A stretch of 6,067 bases of DNA from JACPDD01 sp040900105 (GTDB lineage: Bacteria > Patescibacteriota > Microgenomatia > Levybacterales > UBA12049): positions 1 to 6,067 of the forward strand of contig JBBDZP010000023.1 in the NCBI GenBank assembly GCA_040900105.1, read 5' to 3'. The stretch's first letter is position 1. Every line of letters starts with the position of its first letter. The position numbers were made by a program, and so were the translations under genes. Below are positions 1 through 5,710 of the stretch, in pieces. The notes under the pieces were generated by a model. It saw only the letters and a list, made by a program, of their open reading frames with translations. It made no database searches and was not told the DNA's origin.

Positions 1-569
1 CTGTAGACGTAAGCGGAGGCAATGCTTATAACCCCAAATGCAGCTAGCACCCCAACTACAAGAACAAGGAGTCCTAGAATTATTAACCCAAACATTACGA
101 TCTGGAAGATCATAAGCTTAATAGTTTTTCCCTGCGTTAGCTTCCAACTTCTCTTAAAAGAATCAATATAAGAAGCGTTTTTATCGATCACAAGATAAGG
201 TGCAGCGAAAAGCCTTGCCCCAATAAAAAGCCCGGGAATTATCAGCAGGACTAAACCTAGCTGGAACAAAATCCCATAAGTTATGCTTACCAAGACGAAA
301 ATAGTAAGAAGCTTGAAATCCTTATAACTATCCCCTATATCTGAAAATCCCACTTTTCTGCCGTCTACTACTTTAAGGCTAAGAACAGTGCCCCCTAGGG
401 CCACTATGGCCATTCCCACTTGACCAAGGAAAGATTTGATACTCAGAGGGGCTTCATCCGTAGACAAAACTGTGACAACAACTACAAGAAGGGCTAGTAC
501 TGTAAATGGTTTCCAATTCTTTTTAAAACCTTTCCACCCGAATTTTATTGCTTCTCTTATGTGTATCAC
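1..569 (-). CDS. Multi-span integral membrane protein, DUF975/GPDPase-membrane-domain-like (C-terminus cut by window edge)
   Basis: The frame is open from a GTG at 567-569 to the window edge (189 codons, no stop); an in-frame TAA at 573-575 lies two codons upstream, so GTG is the only sensible start. The protein begins with a short basic amphipathic stretch (K9, K13, K16-K17, K20). Hydrophobic segments follow at about residues 22-35, 49-65, 87-113 and 151-178. Between the last two lies an IPG turn (111-113), then GARLFAAPYLVIDK (117-130) and SFKRSWKLTQGK (137-148). An IPG turn followed by a Tyr/Pro stretch and an S-W-K-x-T-x-G loop is typical of the DUF975/UPF0259/GPDPase_memb group of poorly characterised membrane proteins; that assignment is from memory of the motif and is tentative. 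No catalytic domain is visible in the part seen. It lies 32 nt after ftsH with its own possible promoter and no Shine-Dalgarno. Membrane location is confident; function is unknown. Confidence 0.85.
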   Translation of the reverse strand, partial: MIHIREAIKFGWKGFKKNWKPFTVLALLVVVVTVLSTDEAPLSIKSFLGQVGMAIVALGGTVLSLKVVDGRKVGFSDIGDSYKDFKLLTIFVLVSITYGILFQLGLVLLIIPGLFIGARLFAAPYLVIDKNASYIDSFKRSWKLTQGKTIKLMIFQIVMFGLIILGLLVLVVGVLAAFGVISIASAYVY

Positions 570-605
570 TGTTTAAATTAAGGCAGAAGTATTGATTGCT
601 GTCAA
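570..605 (-). promoter_or_regulatory. Candidate sigma70 promoter overlapping the ftsH stop codon, leaderless for the membrane protein
   Basis: A perfect -35 TTGACA lies at 600-605 and contains the TGA stop of ftsH (602-604). After a 17-nt spacer comes CTTAAT (577-582), a 4/6 match to the -10 consensus. The expected start of transcription is about position 570, one base before the GTG start codon at 569. The gap has no Shine-Dalgarno sequence, which fits a leaderless message. The weak -10 is the main reason for doubt; the alternative is read-through from ftsH. Confidence 0.4.
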
Positions 606-2470
606 GCTTTGGCAGGAGCAAAAGCTACTCGCCCTGAGCCTGCCGAATGGGTGCGGGGACCCATGAGTTTTTCAAATTCTTCAGATTCTAAAGTTTCCTT
701 TTTCAAAAGTTCCTCTGCAAGCACATCCAGCTTCTTTCTGAACTTTTTGAGAGTTACTACTGCCTGGTTGTAAGCAGTGTCTGTAATTTTTTTGACCTGT
801 GCGTCAATTTTTGAACTCATGCTATCAGATATATTATTGCTGTCATAGAAACTTTTACCATCTTCATCAAAGGTGATCGGCCCCAAATCACTCATTCCAA
901 ATTCAACAACCATAAGCCTTGCAAGCTTTGTTGCCTTTTTAAGATCGCTTGCTGCTCCTGTTGTCATTTCTTTAAATACCAGACTCTCTGCGGCGCGTCC
1001 TCCCATTGCCATTGCAATTTGCTCAATCAGCCTTGTTTTTGTCTCGTGAACTCTGTCCTCCGGTGCAATTTCTGTTTGCCCCAAAGATTCACTTCTTCCA
1101 ACAATTGAAATTCTGTGAACAGGATCAAGATGCGGCATCTGCCAGGAAACCAAAGCATGCCCTGCTTCATGGTACGCTGTCATTTTCTTGTCCTCATCAG
1201 ACTGAAGCCTCCTCTTCTCCGGCCCAAGTTTTACCTTTGTTGCCGCTTCTTCAATGTCTTTCATGTCAATTGCTTTTTTATTGAGTCTTGCAGCCAAAAT
1301 TGCCGCTTCGTTTAACATGTTTTCAAGATCCGCACCGGAGAAACCGACTGTACGTCTTGCAACTTTTTCCCAGTCAACATTTTTAATAAAAGGTTTCCCT
1401 CTTGCGTGAATGGCCAAAATTGCTTTTCTTCCAACAACATCCGGCATGTCCAGAACTACTCTTCTGTCAAATCTTCCGGGCCTGACAAGCGCCGGGTCCA
1501 AAACGTCGGGCCTGTTGGTTGCGGCCATAACAACAAGTTGCTCATTTGGGGTAAATCCATCCATTTCAACTAGAATCTGATTTAGAGTCTGCTCCCTCTC
1601 ATCATGTCCTCCCATAAATCCGGCTCCACGCTGCCTTCCAATTGCATCTACTTCATCAATAAAGATTATTGCCGGCTGGGATTTCTTGGCTGTTGTAAAC
1701 AAGTCTCTTACTCTGGATGCTCCAACCCCAACTAACATTTCCATAAATTCTGAACCTGCCATAGAGAAAAACGGAACATTTGCTTCTCCTGCTGTTGCGC
1801 GAGCGAGCAAAGTTTTTCCTGTTCCTGCAGGACCTACCATAAGCACCCCTTTTGGAGTCCTTGCACCCATGGCTCTGTATTTCTCGGAGTGTTTTAGAAA
1901 ATCCACAATCTCTGTAAGCTCTTGTTTTGCCTCATCAACTCCCGCAACGTCTGAAAATTTGATTCCCGGGGTATCTTTGCTAAAAAGTTTTGCGCGCGAC
2001 TGCCCAAAAGAAAAGATATTTTCCTGTGCTCCCCTTGCTTGTCTGAATATAAAATAGAAAAAGGCAACCATAAGAACTATTGGAAGAACAGATGAAAGGA
2101 TATTTATCCAGGAATTAAGAGCAGCATCGTCTTTTACTGTGACCTTAGTTTTGTCCAGCGGAACTCCTGCATCTTTGAAAAGCTGATAAACATTTTGCCC
2201 GGGTTCTTTTGTACTTACGAGAGTCTGATCCTTTTCTATTACCGTAAGTTTTGTATCTGAGATCTGAATCTCGGAAACTTTTCCAGCTTTAACATCTGAG
2301 ATAACTTGAGATATTGGGACTGTTTTCTGAGGCTCTTTTGTCTGATTGAATCCAAAAAATGTGAAGGCAAGGAAAAAAAGAACAAATCCATAAACAAGCG
2401 CATTTTTCCAGGAGAGATTTACTTTTATGATTTTTGACTTTTTCTTTTTACCAATGGGGCTTGAGGCCAT
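602..2470 (-). CDS. ftsH: ATP-dependent zinc metalloprotease FtsH (membrane-anchored AAA+ protease)
   Basis: FtsH forms hexamers in the inner membrane that use ATP to extract and degrade membrane and regulatory proteins. All family parts are present in 622 residues, a normal length. There is a basic N-terminus (KKKKSK, 8-13), TM1 at about 24-41, an extracytoplasmic domain at about 42-122 and TM2 at about 123-142. The AAA+ module has Walker A GPAGTGKT (213-220), Walker B IIFIDE (268-273), sensor-1 Asn (TNRPD, 318-322) and arginine fingers in RPGRFDRR (R333, R336). The M41 protease has HEAGH (434-438) and a third zinc ligand D509 in the SDLKKAT segment. Two family-invariant positions differ: the usual GPPGTGKT is GPAGTGKT (A216), and the pore-loop Phe of MFVG is Leu (MLVG, L246). 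The ATG at 2468-2470 has no Shine-Dalgarno and sits 10 nt after a candidate -10. It is 56 nt downstream of trpS and probably transcribed from its own promoter. Confidence 0.97.
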   Translation of the reverse strand: MASSPIGKKKKSKIIKVNLSWKNALVYGFVLFFLAFTFFGFNQTKEPQKTVPISQVISDVKAGKVSEIQISDTKLTVIEKDQTLVSTKEPGQNVYQLFKDAGVPLDKTKVTVKDDAALNSWINILSSVLPIVLMVAFFYFIFRQARGAQENIFSFGQSRAKLFSKDTPGIKFSDVAGVDEAKQELTEIVDFLKHSEKYRAMGARTPKGVLMVGPAGTGKTLLARATAGEANVPFFSMAGSEFMEMLVGVGASRVRDLFTTAKKSQPAIIFIDEVDAIGRQRGAGFMGGHDEREQTLNQILVEMDGFTPNEQLVVMAATNRPDVLDPALVRPGRFDRRVVLDMPDVVGRKAILAIHARGKPFIKNVDWEKVARRTVGFSGADLENMLNEAAILAARLNKKAIDMKDIEEAATKVKLGPEKRRLQSDEDKKMTAYHEAGHALVSWQMPHLDPVHRISIVGRSESLGQTEIAPEDRVHETKTRLIEQIAMAMGGRAAESLVFKEMTTGAASDLKKATKLARLMVVEFGMSDLGPITFDEDGKSFYDSNNISDSMSSKIDAQVKKITDTAYNQAVVTLKKFRKKLDVLAEELLKKETLESEEFEKLMGPRTHSAGSGRVAFAPAKA

Positions 2471-2480
2471 AGTAGTGCGT

Positions 2481-2489
2481 AGTATACCA
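2481..2489 (-). promoter_or_regulatory. Extended -10 promoter for ftsH
   Basis: On the minus strand the sequence TGGTATACT (2481-2489) is an extended -10 element (TGn plus TATACT, 5/6 to consensus). Only a weak -35 match, TAGAAA, is found 18 nt upstream (2505-2510), which is usual for extended -10 promoters. Predicted transcription would start near 2474, leaving only about 4 nt before the ATG at 2470. No Shine-Dalgarno is present in the 10 nt between the -10 and ATG. Confidence 0.55.
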
Positions 2490-2492
2490 CAA

Positions 2493-2526
2493 GCTAGCGG
2501 CTGGTTTCTAGTTGTTAGCGACTAGT
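2493..2526 (-). repeat. Imperfect 13-bp direct repeat, CTAG-rich, between trpS and the ftsH promoter
   Basis: Reading the minus strand, ACTAGTCGCTAAC (2514-2526) and ACCAGCCGCTAGC (2493-2505) match at 10 of 13 positions. Their starts are 21 bp apart, two helical turns, so both would face the same side of the DNA. The stretch contains three CTAG tetramers (inside ACTAGT, ACTAGA and GCTAGC). ACTAG and CTAGT near the trpS end could form a 5-bp hairpin, but no T-run follows, so it is not an intrinsic terminator. It could be a binding site for a regulator of ftsH or a fragment of a dispersed intergenic repeat; the window alone cannot tell. Confidence 0.35.
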
Positions 2527-3510
2527 TTAAGAAGATCTTCCTAATCCTACAACGTCTACCACTTTTTTCATTGTAACGTTCGACTTTTCTATTGCGTAGT
2601 CGCGTCCGTCATTAAGAACCAGCATCAACGATTTTTCATCTACCCTAATCTCATTATATTTTTTTTGAACTTCTGACAGCTCTGAAACTACCAAATCTGC
2701 CAAAAGATCCTTAAATTCGCCATAAGATTTTCCTTCTAGTTCGTTGTAAGAATCGCTTAATGTTTGGTTTTTAAAAACAGAGTAAATTGTCAAAAGATTT
2801 GAAAGACCTTCGCTTCCTTTATCTTTTGAGATATGGGTTTCTGAATCAGTCACTGCTTTTTTGATTTTCTCCCGAATTTGCTCTTGGGTATCAAGTAAAT
2901 TTATTGTTCCAAGCGGATTGTTATCCGATTTGCTCATTTTTGAAGTTGGATTTTGAAGACTCATAATTCTTGCCGCTTCCCTTTGAATAACAGGAACTGG
3001 AATTTTAAATGTTTGGCCAAATTTAGAATTGAACTTTTCTGCTAAATCGCGCGTTAATTCTAAATGTTGCTTTTGATCTTCCCCAACGGGCACTTCATCT
3101 GTTTGATATAGCAAGATATCTGCCGCCATAAGAACCGGATAATCAAAAAGGCCAACATTTTCTCCATGCTTTTCTCCTTTTTCTTTAAACTGCGTCATGC
3201 GCTCCAACTGCCCAAAAGGAGTAATTGTATTTAAAATCCAAGCCAAATTTGCATGATTTGGATTTTCGCTCTGCACAAAAATGTGCGCCTTTTTTGGATC
3301 AATTCCAATTGCTAAATAAAGCGCTGCAACTTCTAAAATCTTTTCCCTAAGAGTTTTTGGATCTTGAGGAACTGTTATTGCATGCAGATCAACAATGCAA
3401 AATATCGCCTCATTGTTACTTTGAAGGCTCACCCATTGCTTGAGAGCTCCTATGTAATTTCCTATATGTAAATTTCCACTCGGCTGCACTCCTGAAAATA
3501 TAGTTTTCAT
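2527..3510 (-). CDS. trpS: Tryptophanyl-tRNA synthetase (TrpRS, class Ic)
   Basis: This cytoplasmic enzyme activates tryptophan with ATP and charges tRNA-Trp. At 327 residues it has the usual bacterial TrpRS length and is intact. The first class I signature is PSGNLHIGN (10-18). Other recognisable blocks are SENPNHA (81-87), QLERMTQFKEK (101-111), GEDQKQHLELTRD (143-155) and the second signature KMSKS (191-195); it ends in the common GLGR tail. Its ATG overlaps the stop of the upstream 138-codon gene as ATGA (3507-3510), so the two are very likely translated in a coupled manner. A purine-rich AAGGGA lies 4 nt before the ATG. It is the third gene of a likely operon that starts at 5611, downstream of a terminator/antiterminator structure that includes a Trp codon. 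The protein contains two Trp residues (W26, W91). Confidence 0.98.
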   Translation of the reverse strand: MKTIFSGVQPSGNLHIGNYIGALKQWVSLQSNNEAIFCIVDLHAITVPQDPKTLREKILEVAALYLAIGIDPKKAHIFVQSENPNHANLAWILNTITPFGQLERMTQFKEKGEKHGENVGLFDYPVLMAADILLYQTDEVPVGEDQKQHLELTRDLAEKFNSKFGQTFKIPVPVIQREAARIMSLQNPTSKMSKSDNNPLGTINLLDTQEQIREKIKKAVTDSETHISKDKGSEGLSNLLTIYSVFKNQTLSDSYNELEGKSYGEFKDLLADLVVSELSEVQKKYNEIRVDEKSLMLVLNDGRDYAIEKSNVTMKKVVDVVGLGRSS

Positions 3511-3923
3511 GATTTCCCTTTCTTAAATACTTTAGTGAAATAATCCACAAACACTTTCACTAACGGTTTGTAAGAACTTTGAAAAAATACCCCATCTATA
3601 CCGAAAAATAAAATTTTCCTATCAATAATCAGTAGGCGTTGGTAAGTTGAGATAGAAGGCACGTACCTAAATTGATAATTTCTTGCAGGCATAGATAATT
3701 TATTCTTAACCAAATTATAGTCTACTTTACTTCCAAATCCAAGCCTTTTAATCTTTACTCCTTTTTTTGCTCTCTTTTGTAAAAGAGCATGATAGGAGCT
3801 CGGCAAGGGATTTTCAATTTCTTCTTGCAATAACATTGTTGCCAGTACCTCTTTTTTAGATTCTTTTATACTTTCTTTTACCAGCCGAATGATTTTTTTC
3901 TTGTTAACAATATTGATTATCAT
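3507..3923 (-). CDS. Small PLD/TrmB-C-terminal-like protein with a degenerate HKD motif, function unknown
   Basis: The 138-residue basic protein has no signal peptide and no convincing membrane segment. Residues 10-35 look helical; then come YHALLQKRAKKGVKIKRLGFG (44-64), YQRLLIIDRKILFFG (94-108) and a C-terminal helix rich in F, V and K (118-135). This order resembles the phospholipase-D-like domain found at the C-terminus of TrmB-type regulators. YQRLLIID (94-101) has the spacing of the HxKx4D catalytic motif, but His is Tyr and Lys is Arg, so phosphodiesterase activity is unlikely. There is no helix-turn-helix, so it would be a stand-alone ligand- or protein-binding domain. The fold assignment is inferred from motif spacing and is moderate at best. 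The protein contains no Trp. It starts 5 nt after the 560-codon gene, lacks a clear Shine-Dalgarno, and its stop overlaps the trpS start, placing it firmly in the trpS operon. Confidence 0.9.
   Translation of the reverse strand: MIINIVNKKKIIRLVKESIKESKKEVLATMLLQEEIENPLPSSYHALLQKRAKKGVKIKRLGFGSKVDYNLVKNKLSMPARNYQFRYVPSISTYQRLLIIDRKILFFGIDGVFFQSSYKPLVKVFVDYFTKVFKKGKS
3515..3520 (-). promoter_or_regulatory. Shine-Dalgarno-like site of trpS inside the upstream gene
   Basis: The minus-strand sequence AAGGGA lies 4 nt before the trpS ATG (3508-3510), within the last codons of the 138-codon gene. Together with the ATGA stop-start overlap, it suggests translational coupling instead of fully independent initiation. 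Confidence 0.45.
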
Positions 3924-3928
3924 ATAGT

Positions 3929-5611
3929 TTATTTTCTCACAAACATAAAACGGAACACCGCAAGCCTTGGTCCATCTGCGCCATAAATCAATGCATCTTC
4001 AGGCTTAAAAGGAGTAGGTATTGCGGTTATGCTATCTACTTGCTTTCCTCGTCTTCTTTCATTTTCCACTGCTTTTTGTACTTCTGAAAAACTTTTTACA
4101 TCATAGCGAAATGTAGGAACAATTATTTCATTTACACTAAAATAGACTATGTCCAAATCAACTCCACCAAGCCTGAGTGCTTTTTGAATTGCTTGGTATT
4201 TTGCAAATACTCCTTCTTTTTTATCAAGCGCCGATGGTGCAATAATCTGCAAAAACTTAGTCAGTATTTGCCCTTTGATACTCTTTCTCGGAAAAGTAGT
4301 CGCTTCCTTTTCAAGAAGTTTTATAAAAGGATCCGGATAACATTTTAATTCGCCTCTTGCAACTCTGAAAAGTAGATTTTCGTAATTTTGATTATCGGTT
4401 GGAACATTTAAAAGCAGGATTGATGAACCGTTAGGCATATCTAAAACATTATCTAGTGAACTAACTGTTACTGCTTTGCCTCGCTCAACTAAGCCTTTTT
4501 GGATAGTTTTAATTTCTAATCTCTCCAGAGTATCTTGATCATCTGTTAAAACTTCCGATCTAGTCACAACTAGAACATCTTTTGCAACCGCGCCAGCAAT
4601 AATATCTAACACTTCCTCTTTTATTTTTCCATTAATATCTTTTAAAATTCCAAGTGTCTCATTGGGAGAAAACGGCTGCACTTCTGTCATAAACATTCCT
4701 AAATCAGGCATATTAATCTTTTCAATATCAAAACTTCCGTCTTTGCGAATAAGAATATCTGGCTGGAAATATAAAACATCGCTATTTATACTGTCAAAAG
4801 TATCTTTTGCTTCTCGCGCTCGTTCTATTGCCTCTCTTAAAGAAAGTCCTTGGCTAAAAAAGTATTTAGTTGCTTCTGCTAAACGCCCAATATCTAACAT
4901 GACTTGTTCTACTCTTTTTGATATTGCTTCAATTAGGTCTTTCCCTATAGATACTTGGGGCTCTGTTTGGACTGGTCTAAAGAAAAAGAATTCTCCCCGT
5001 CCAACCACTGCCCTTCTGGTTGTCCCGATACCTTCTTTTTTGCCCAACTCCCGAAGATTAAGGATTCCTGCATAAGTTTCTTCGTATTCTCCTTTCCTGT
5101 AATGTTGCTGTACTTCTGCAACGATATTTTTGAATAAATCATCCCTTTCACTCGGATAGAATTGTTTCTGAACATATGCTTCCGGTAAAGCAACACCTTC
5201 TTCCAATGTTATATTTACCTCTAGTTGCGACTGCCCTATATCTTCATCAATAAAAAAATATCCCACATTTCCTGCTGGACCCTGGTCTGTTTTGATAGTT
5301 GGCCTATAAATACCTAATCCCTTAAAAGCAGCCCTCATTGCTGCCTCATCTTGTGGAAAAAACGCAACTCTAAAAGGAAATGGTGGCTTATCCTTAAAGT
5401 TTGAAAAACGCTTACTGACTTCAAATAAAGCATCAGGATTATTCGGATCTCCTATAAAAGGATCTGCTAATCTATATAGGTAATCCGTGCTTAACCCTGC
5501 AGATTTTATTCTTCCGCCAGCCCTTACCATACGATAGCGCTCACCGTTTACTTGCGCTTCCTTATGTTCCCTTTGACTATAATTTGGTATGAATTTTTCC
5601 ATATTTTCCAC
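3929..5611 (-). CDS. Uncharacterised 560-residue cytoplasmic protein, first gene of the trpS operon; possible distant ATP-grasp-like fold
   Basis: I do not recognise the family. The GTG at 5609-5611 is preferred over the ATG at 5600-5602 because GGGAGG lies 8 nt before the GTG but 17 nt before the ATG. No signal peptide or membrane segment is seen. The N-terminal third is rich in aromatic residues and prolines (KDKPPFPFR 73-81; NVGYFFIDEDIG 115-126). The middle has RGEFFFFRPVQTEP (205-218), a long charged helical stretch (222-270) and FQPDILIRKDGSF then DIEKINMPDLG (282-305). Alpha/beta-like strands VLVVTRSE (346-353) and SSILLLNVP (396-404) follow, and the protein ends FRFMFVRK. The order R/Q-P-D-I-x-x-R-x-D-G then E-x-x-N-x-P loosely recalls circularly permuted ATP-grasp or glutathionylspermidine-synthase-like ligases. 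This is a weak hypothesis. It has no Trp and one Cys (C424). It heads the operon with the PLD-like gene and trpS. Confidence 0.92.
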   Translation of the reverse strand: MENMEKFIPNYSQREHKEAQVNGERYRMVRAGGRIKSAGLSTDYLYRLADPFIGDPNNPDALFEVSKRFSNFKDKPPFPFRVAFFPQDEAAMRAAFKGLGIYRPTIKTDQGPAGNVGYFFIDEDIGQSQLEVNITLEEGVALPEAYVQKQFYPSERDDLFKNIVAEVQQHYRKGEYEETYAGILNLRELGKKEGIGTTRRAVVGRGEFFFFRPVQTEPQVSIGKDLIEAISKRVEQVMLDIGRLAEATKYFFSQGLSLREAIERAREAKDTFDSINSDVLYFQPDILIRKDGSFDIEKINMPDLGMFMTEVQPFSPNETLGILKDINGKIKEEVLDIIAGAVAKDVLVVTRSEVLTDDQDTLERLEIKTIQKGLVERGKAVTVSSLDNVLDMPNGSSILLLNVPTDNQNYENLLFRVARGELKCYPDPFIKLLEKEATTFPRKSIKGQILTKFLQIIAPSALDKKEGVFAKYQAIQKALRLGGVDLDIVYFSVNEIIVPTFRYDVKSFSEVQKAVENERRRGKQVDSITAIPTPFKPEDALIYGADGPRLAVFRFMFVRK

Positions 5612-5636
5612 AAAAAAAACCTCCCTGTTGGGGAGG
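5612..5636 (-). terminator. Intrinsic terminator directly before the GTG of the 560-codon gene
   Basis: On the minus strand, CCTCCC (5631-5636), a 5-nt CAACA loop and GGGAGG (5620-5625) form a perfect 6-bp GC-rich hairpin, followed at once by eight Ts (5612-5619). This is the textbook form of a Rho-independent terminator for transcripts coming from the TrpR-like gene. It ends exactly one base before the GTG start codon of the next gene, so terminated transcripts would contain no part of that gene. Expression of the operon needs either read-through or antitermination. Confidence 0.8.
5620..5625 (-). promoter_or_regulatory. Shine-Dalgarno of the 560-codon gene, embedded in the terminator's 3' arm
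   Basis: GGGAGG on the minus strand matches the anti-Shine-Dalgarno core and lies 8 nt before the GTG at 5611, a standard spacing, which fixes the start codon. The same six bases form the 3' arm of the terminator hairpin. A formed hairpin would therefore both stop transcription and hide the ribosome binding site in any read-through message. Confidence 0.7.
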
Positions 5637-5665
5637 CTTTCGATTCCACGAAAATTACCTCCCGA

Positions 5666-5710
5666 CTAGGAGGATTTCCAAACACTTTCTATTTTTACTG
5701 CTTTATACAT
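5666..5710 (-). CDS. Candidate 14-codon Trp-containing leader peptide (MYKAVKIESVWKSS)
   Basis: The ATG at 5708-5710 lies within the last codons of the TrpR-like gene (stop TAA 5703-5705), so initiation could be coupled to its termination; a weak AAAGG is 11 nt upstream. The frame has a single Trp codon at position 11 (5678-5680) and ends with TAG at 5666-5668, inside hairpin 1. A ribosome stalled on the Trp codon would cover region 1 and free region 2 to form the antiterminator. A ribosome at the stop would cover region 2 and let the terminator form. This is the expected logic of a Trp attenuator. Doubts are that there is only one Trp codon, the Shine-Dalgarno is weak and so short a frame can arise by chance. 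Confidence 0.5.
   Translation of the reverse strand: MYKAVKIESVWKSS

Larger units (their letters stand above)
5612..5679 (-). promoter_or_regulatory. Candidate Trp attenuator: mutually exclusive hairpins (regions 1-4)
   Basis: On the minus strand four arms can be read in order. Region 1 is CCTCCT (5668-5673), region 2 GGGAGG (5658-5663), region 3 CCTCCC (5631-5636) and region 4 GGGAGG (5620-5625) with a T-run. Pairing 1:2 is extended by GGAAAT (5674-5679) with ATTTTC (5650-5655). Pairing 3:4 is the terminator. The alternative 2:3 is an antiterminator: the six outer pairs are joined by TTTTCG (5649-5654) with CGAAAG (5637-5642) around a TGGAAT loop and a TAA bulge, making 12 pairs, one of them wobble. 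A Trp codon (5678-5680) sits at the base of 1:2 and a stop codon in its loop. The pairings are seen directly; the switching role is inferred from the geometry of classic amino-acid operon attenuators and from trpS downstream. Confidence 0.55.

Noticed and set aside
1006..1315. Two overlapping plus-strand open frames (92 and 66 codons)
   Set aside because: Both are antisense to the ftsH protease domain and Cys/Leu/Ser-rich without motifs.
1686..2057. 123-codon open frame on the plus strand
   Set aside because: It is antisense to the highly conserved AAA+ region of ftsH and arises from that gene's codon pattern.
2493..2526. Intrinsic terminator after trpS
   Set aside because: The possible CTAGT/ACTAG hairpin is short, not GC-rich, and is not followed by a T-run on the minus strand.
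4662..5075. 137-codon open frame on the plus strand
   Set aside because: It is antisense to the 560-codon gene, rich in Ser and Pro as antisense shadows usually are, and has no recognisable motif.
4945..5196. 83-codon open frame on the minus strand
   Set aside because: It lies wholly inside the 560-codon gene in another frame, its composition is unlike a conserved protein, and no binding site was seen.
5549..5686. Minus-strand frame from a GTG at 5684-5686 that runs through both hairpins and contains two closely spaced Trp codons near 5600-5610
   Set aside because: It has no Shine-Dalgarno, overlaps the start of the 560-codon gene out of frame, and its Trp codons lie after the terminator where they could not control it.
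5612..5702. T-box riboswitch upstream of the trpS operon
   Set aside because: The 91-nt gap is too short for a T-box stem I with specifier loop, and no conserved T-box sequence pairing with the tRNA acceptor end was seen.
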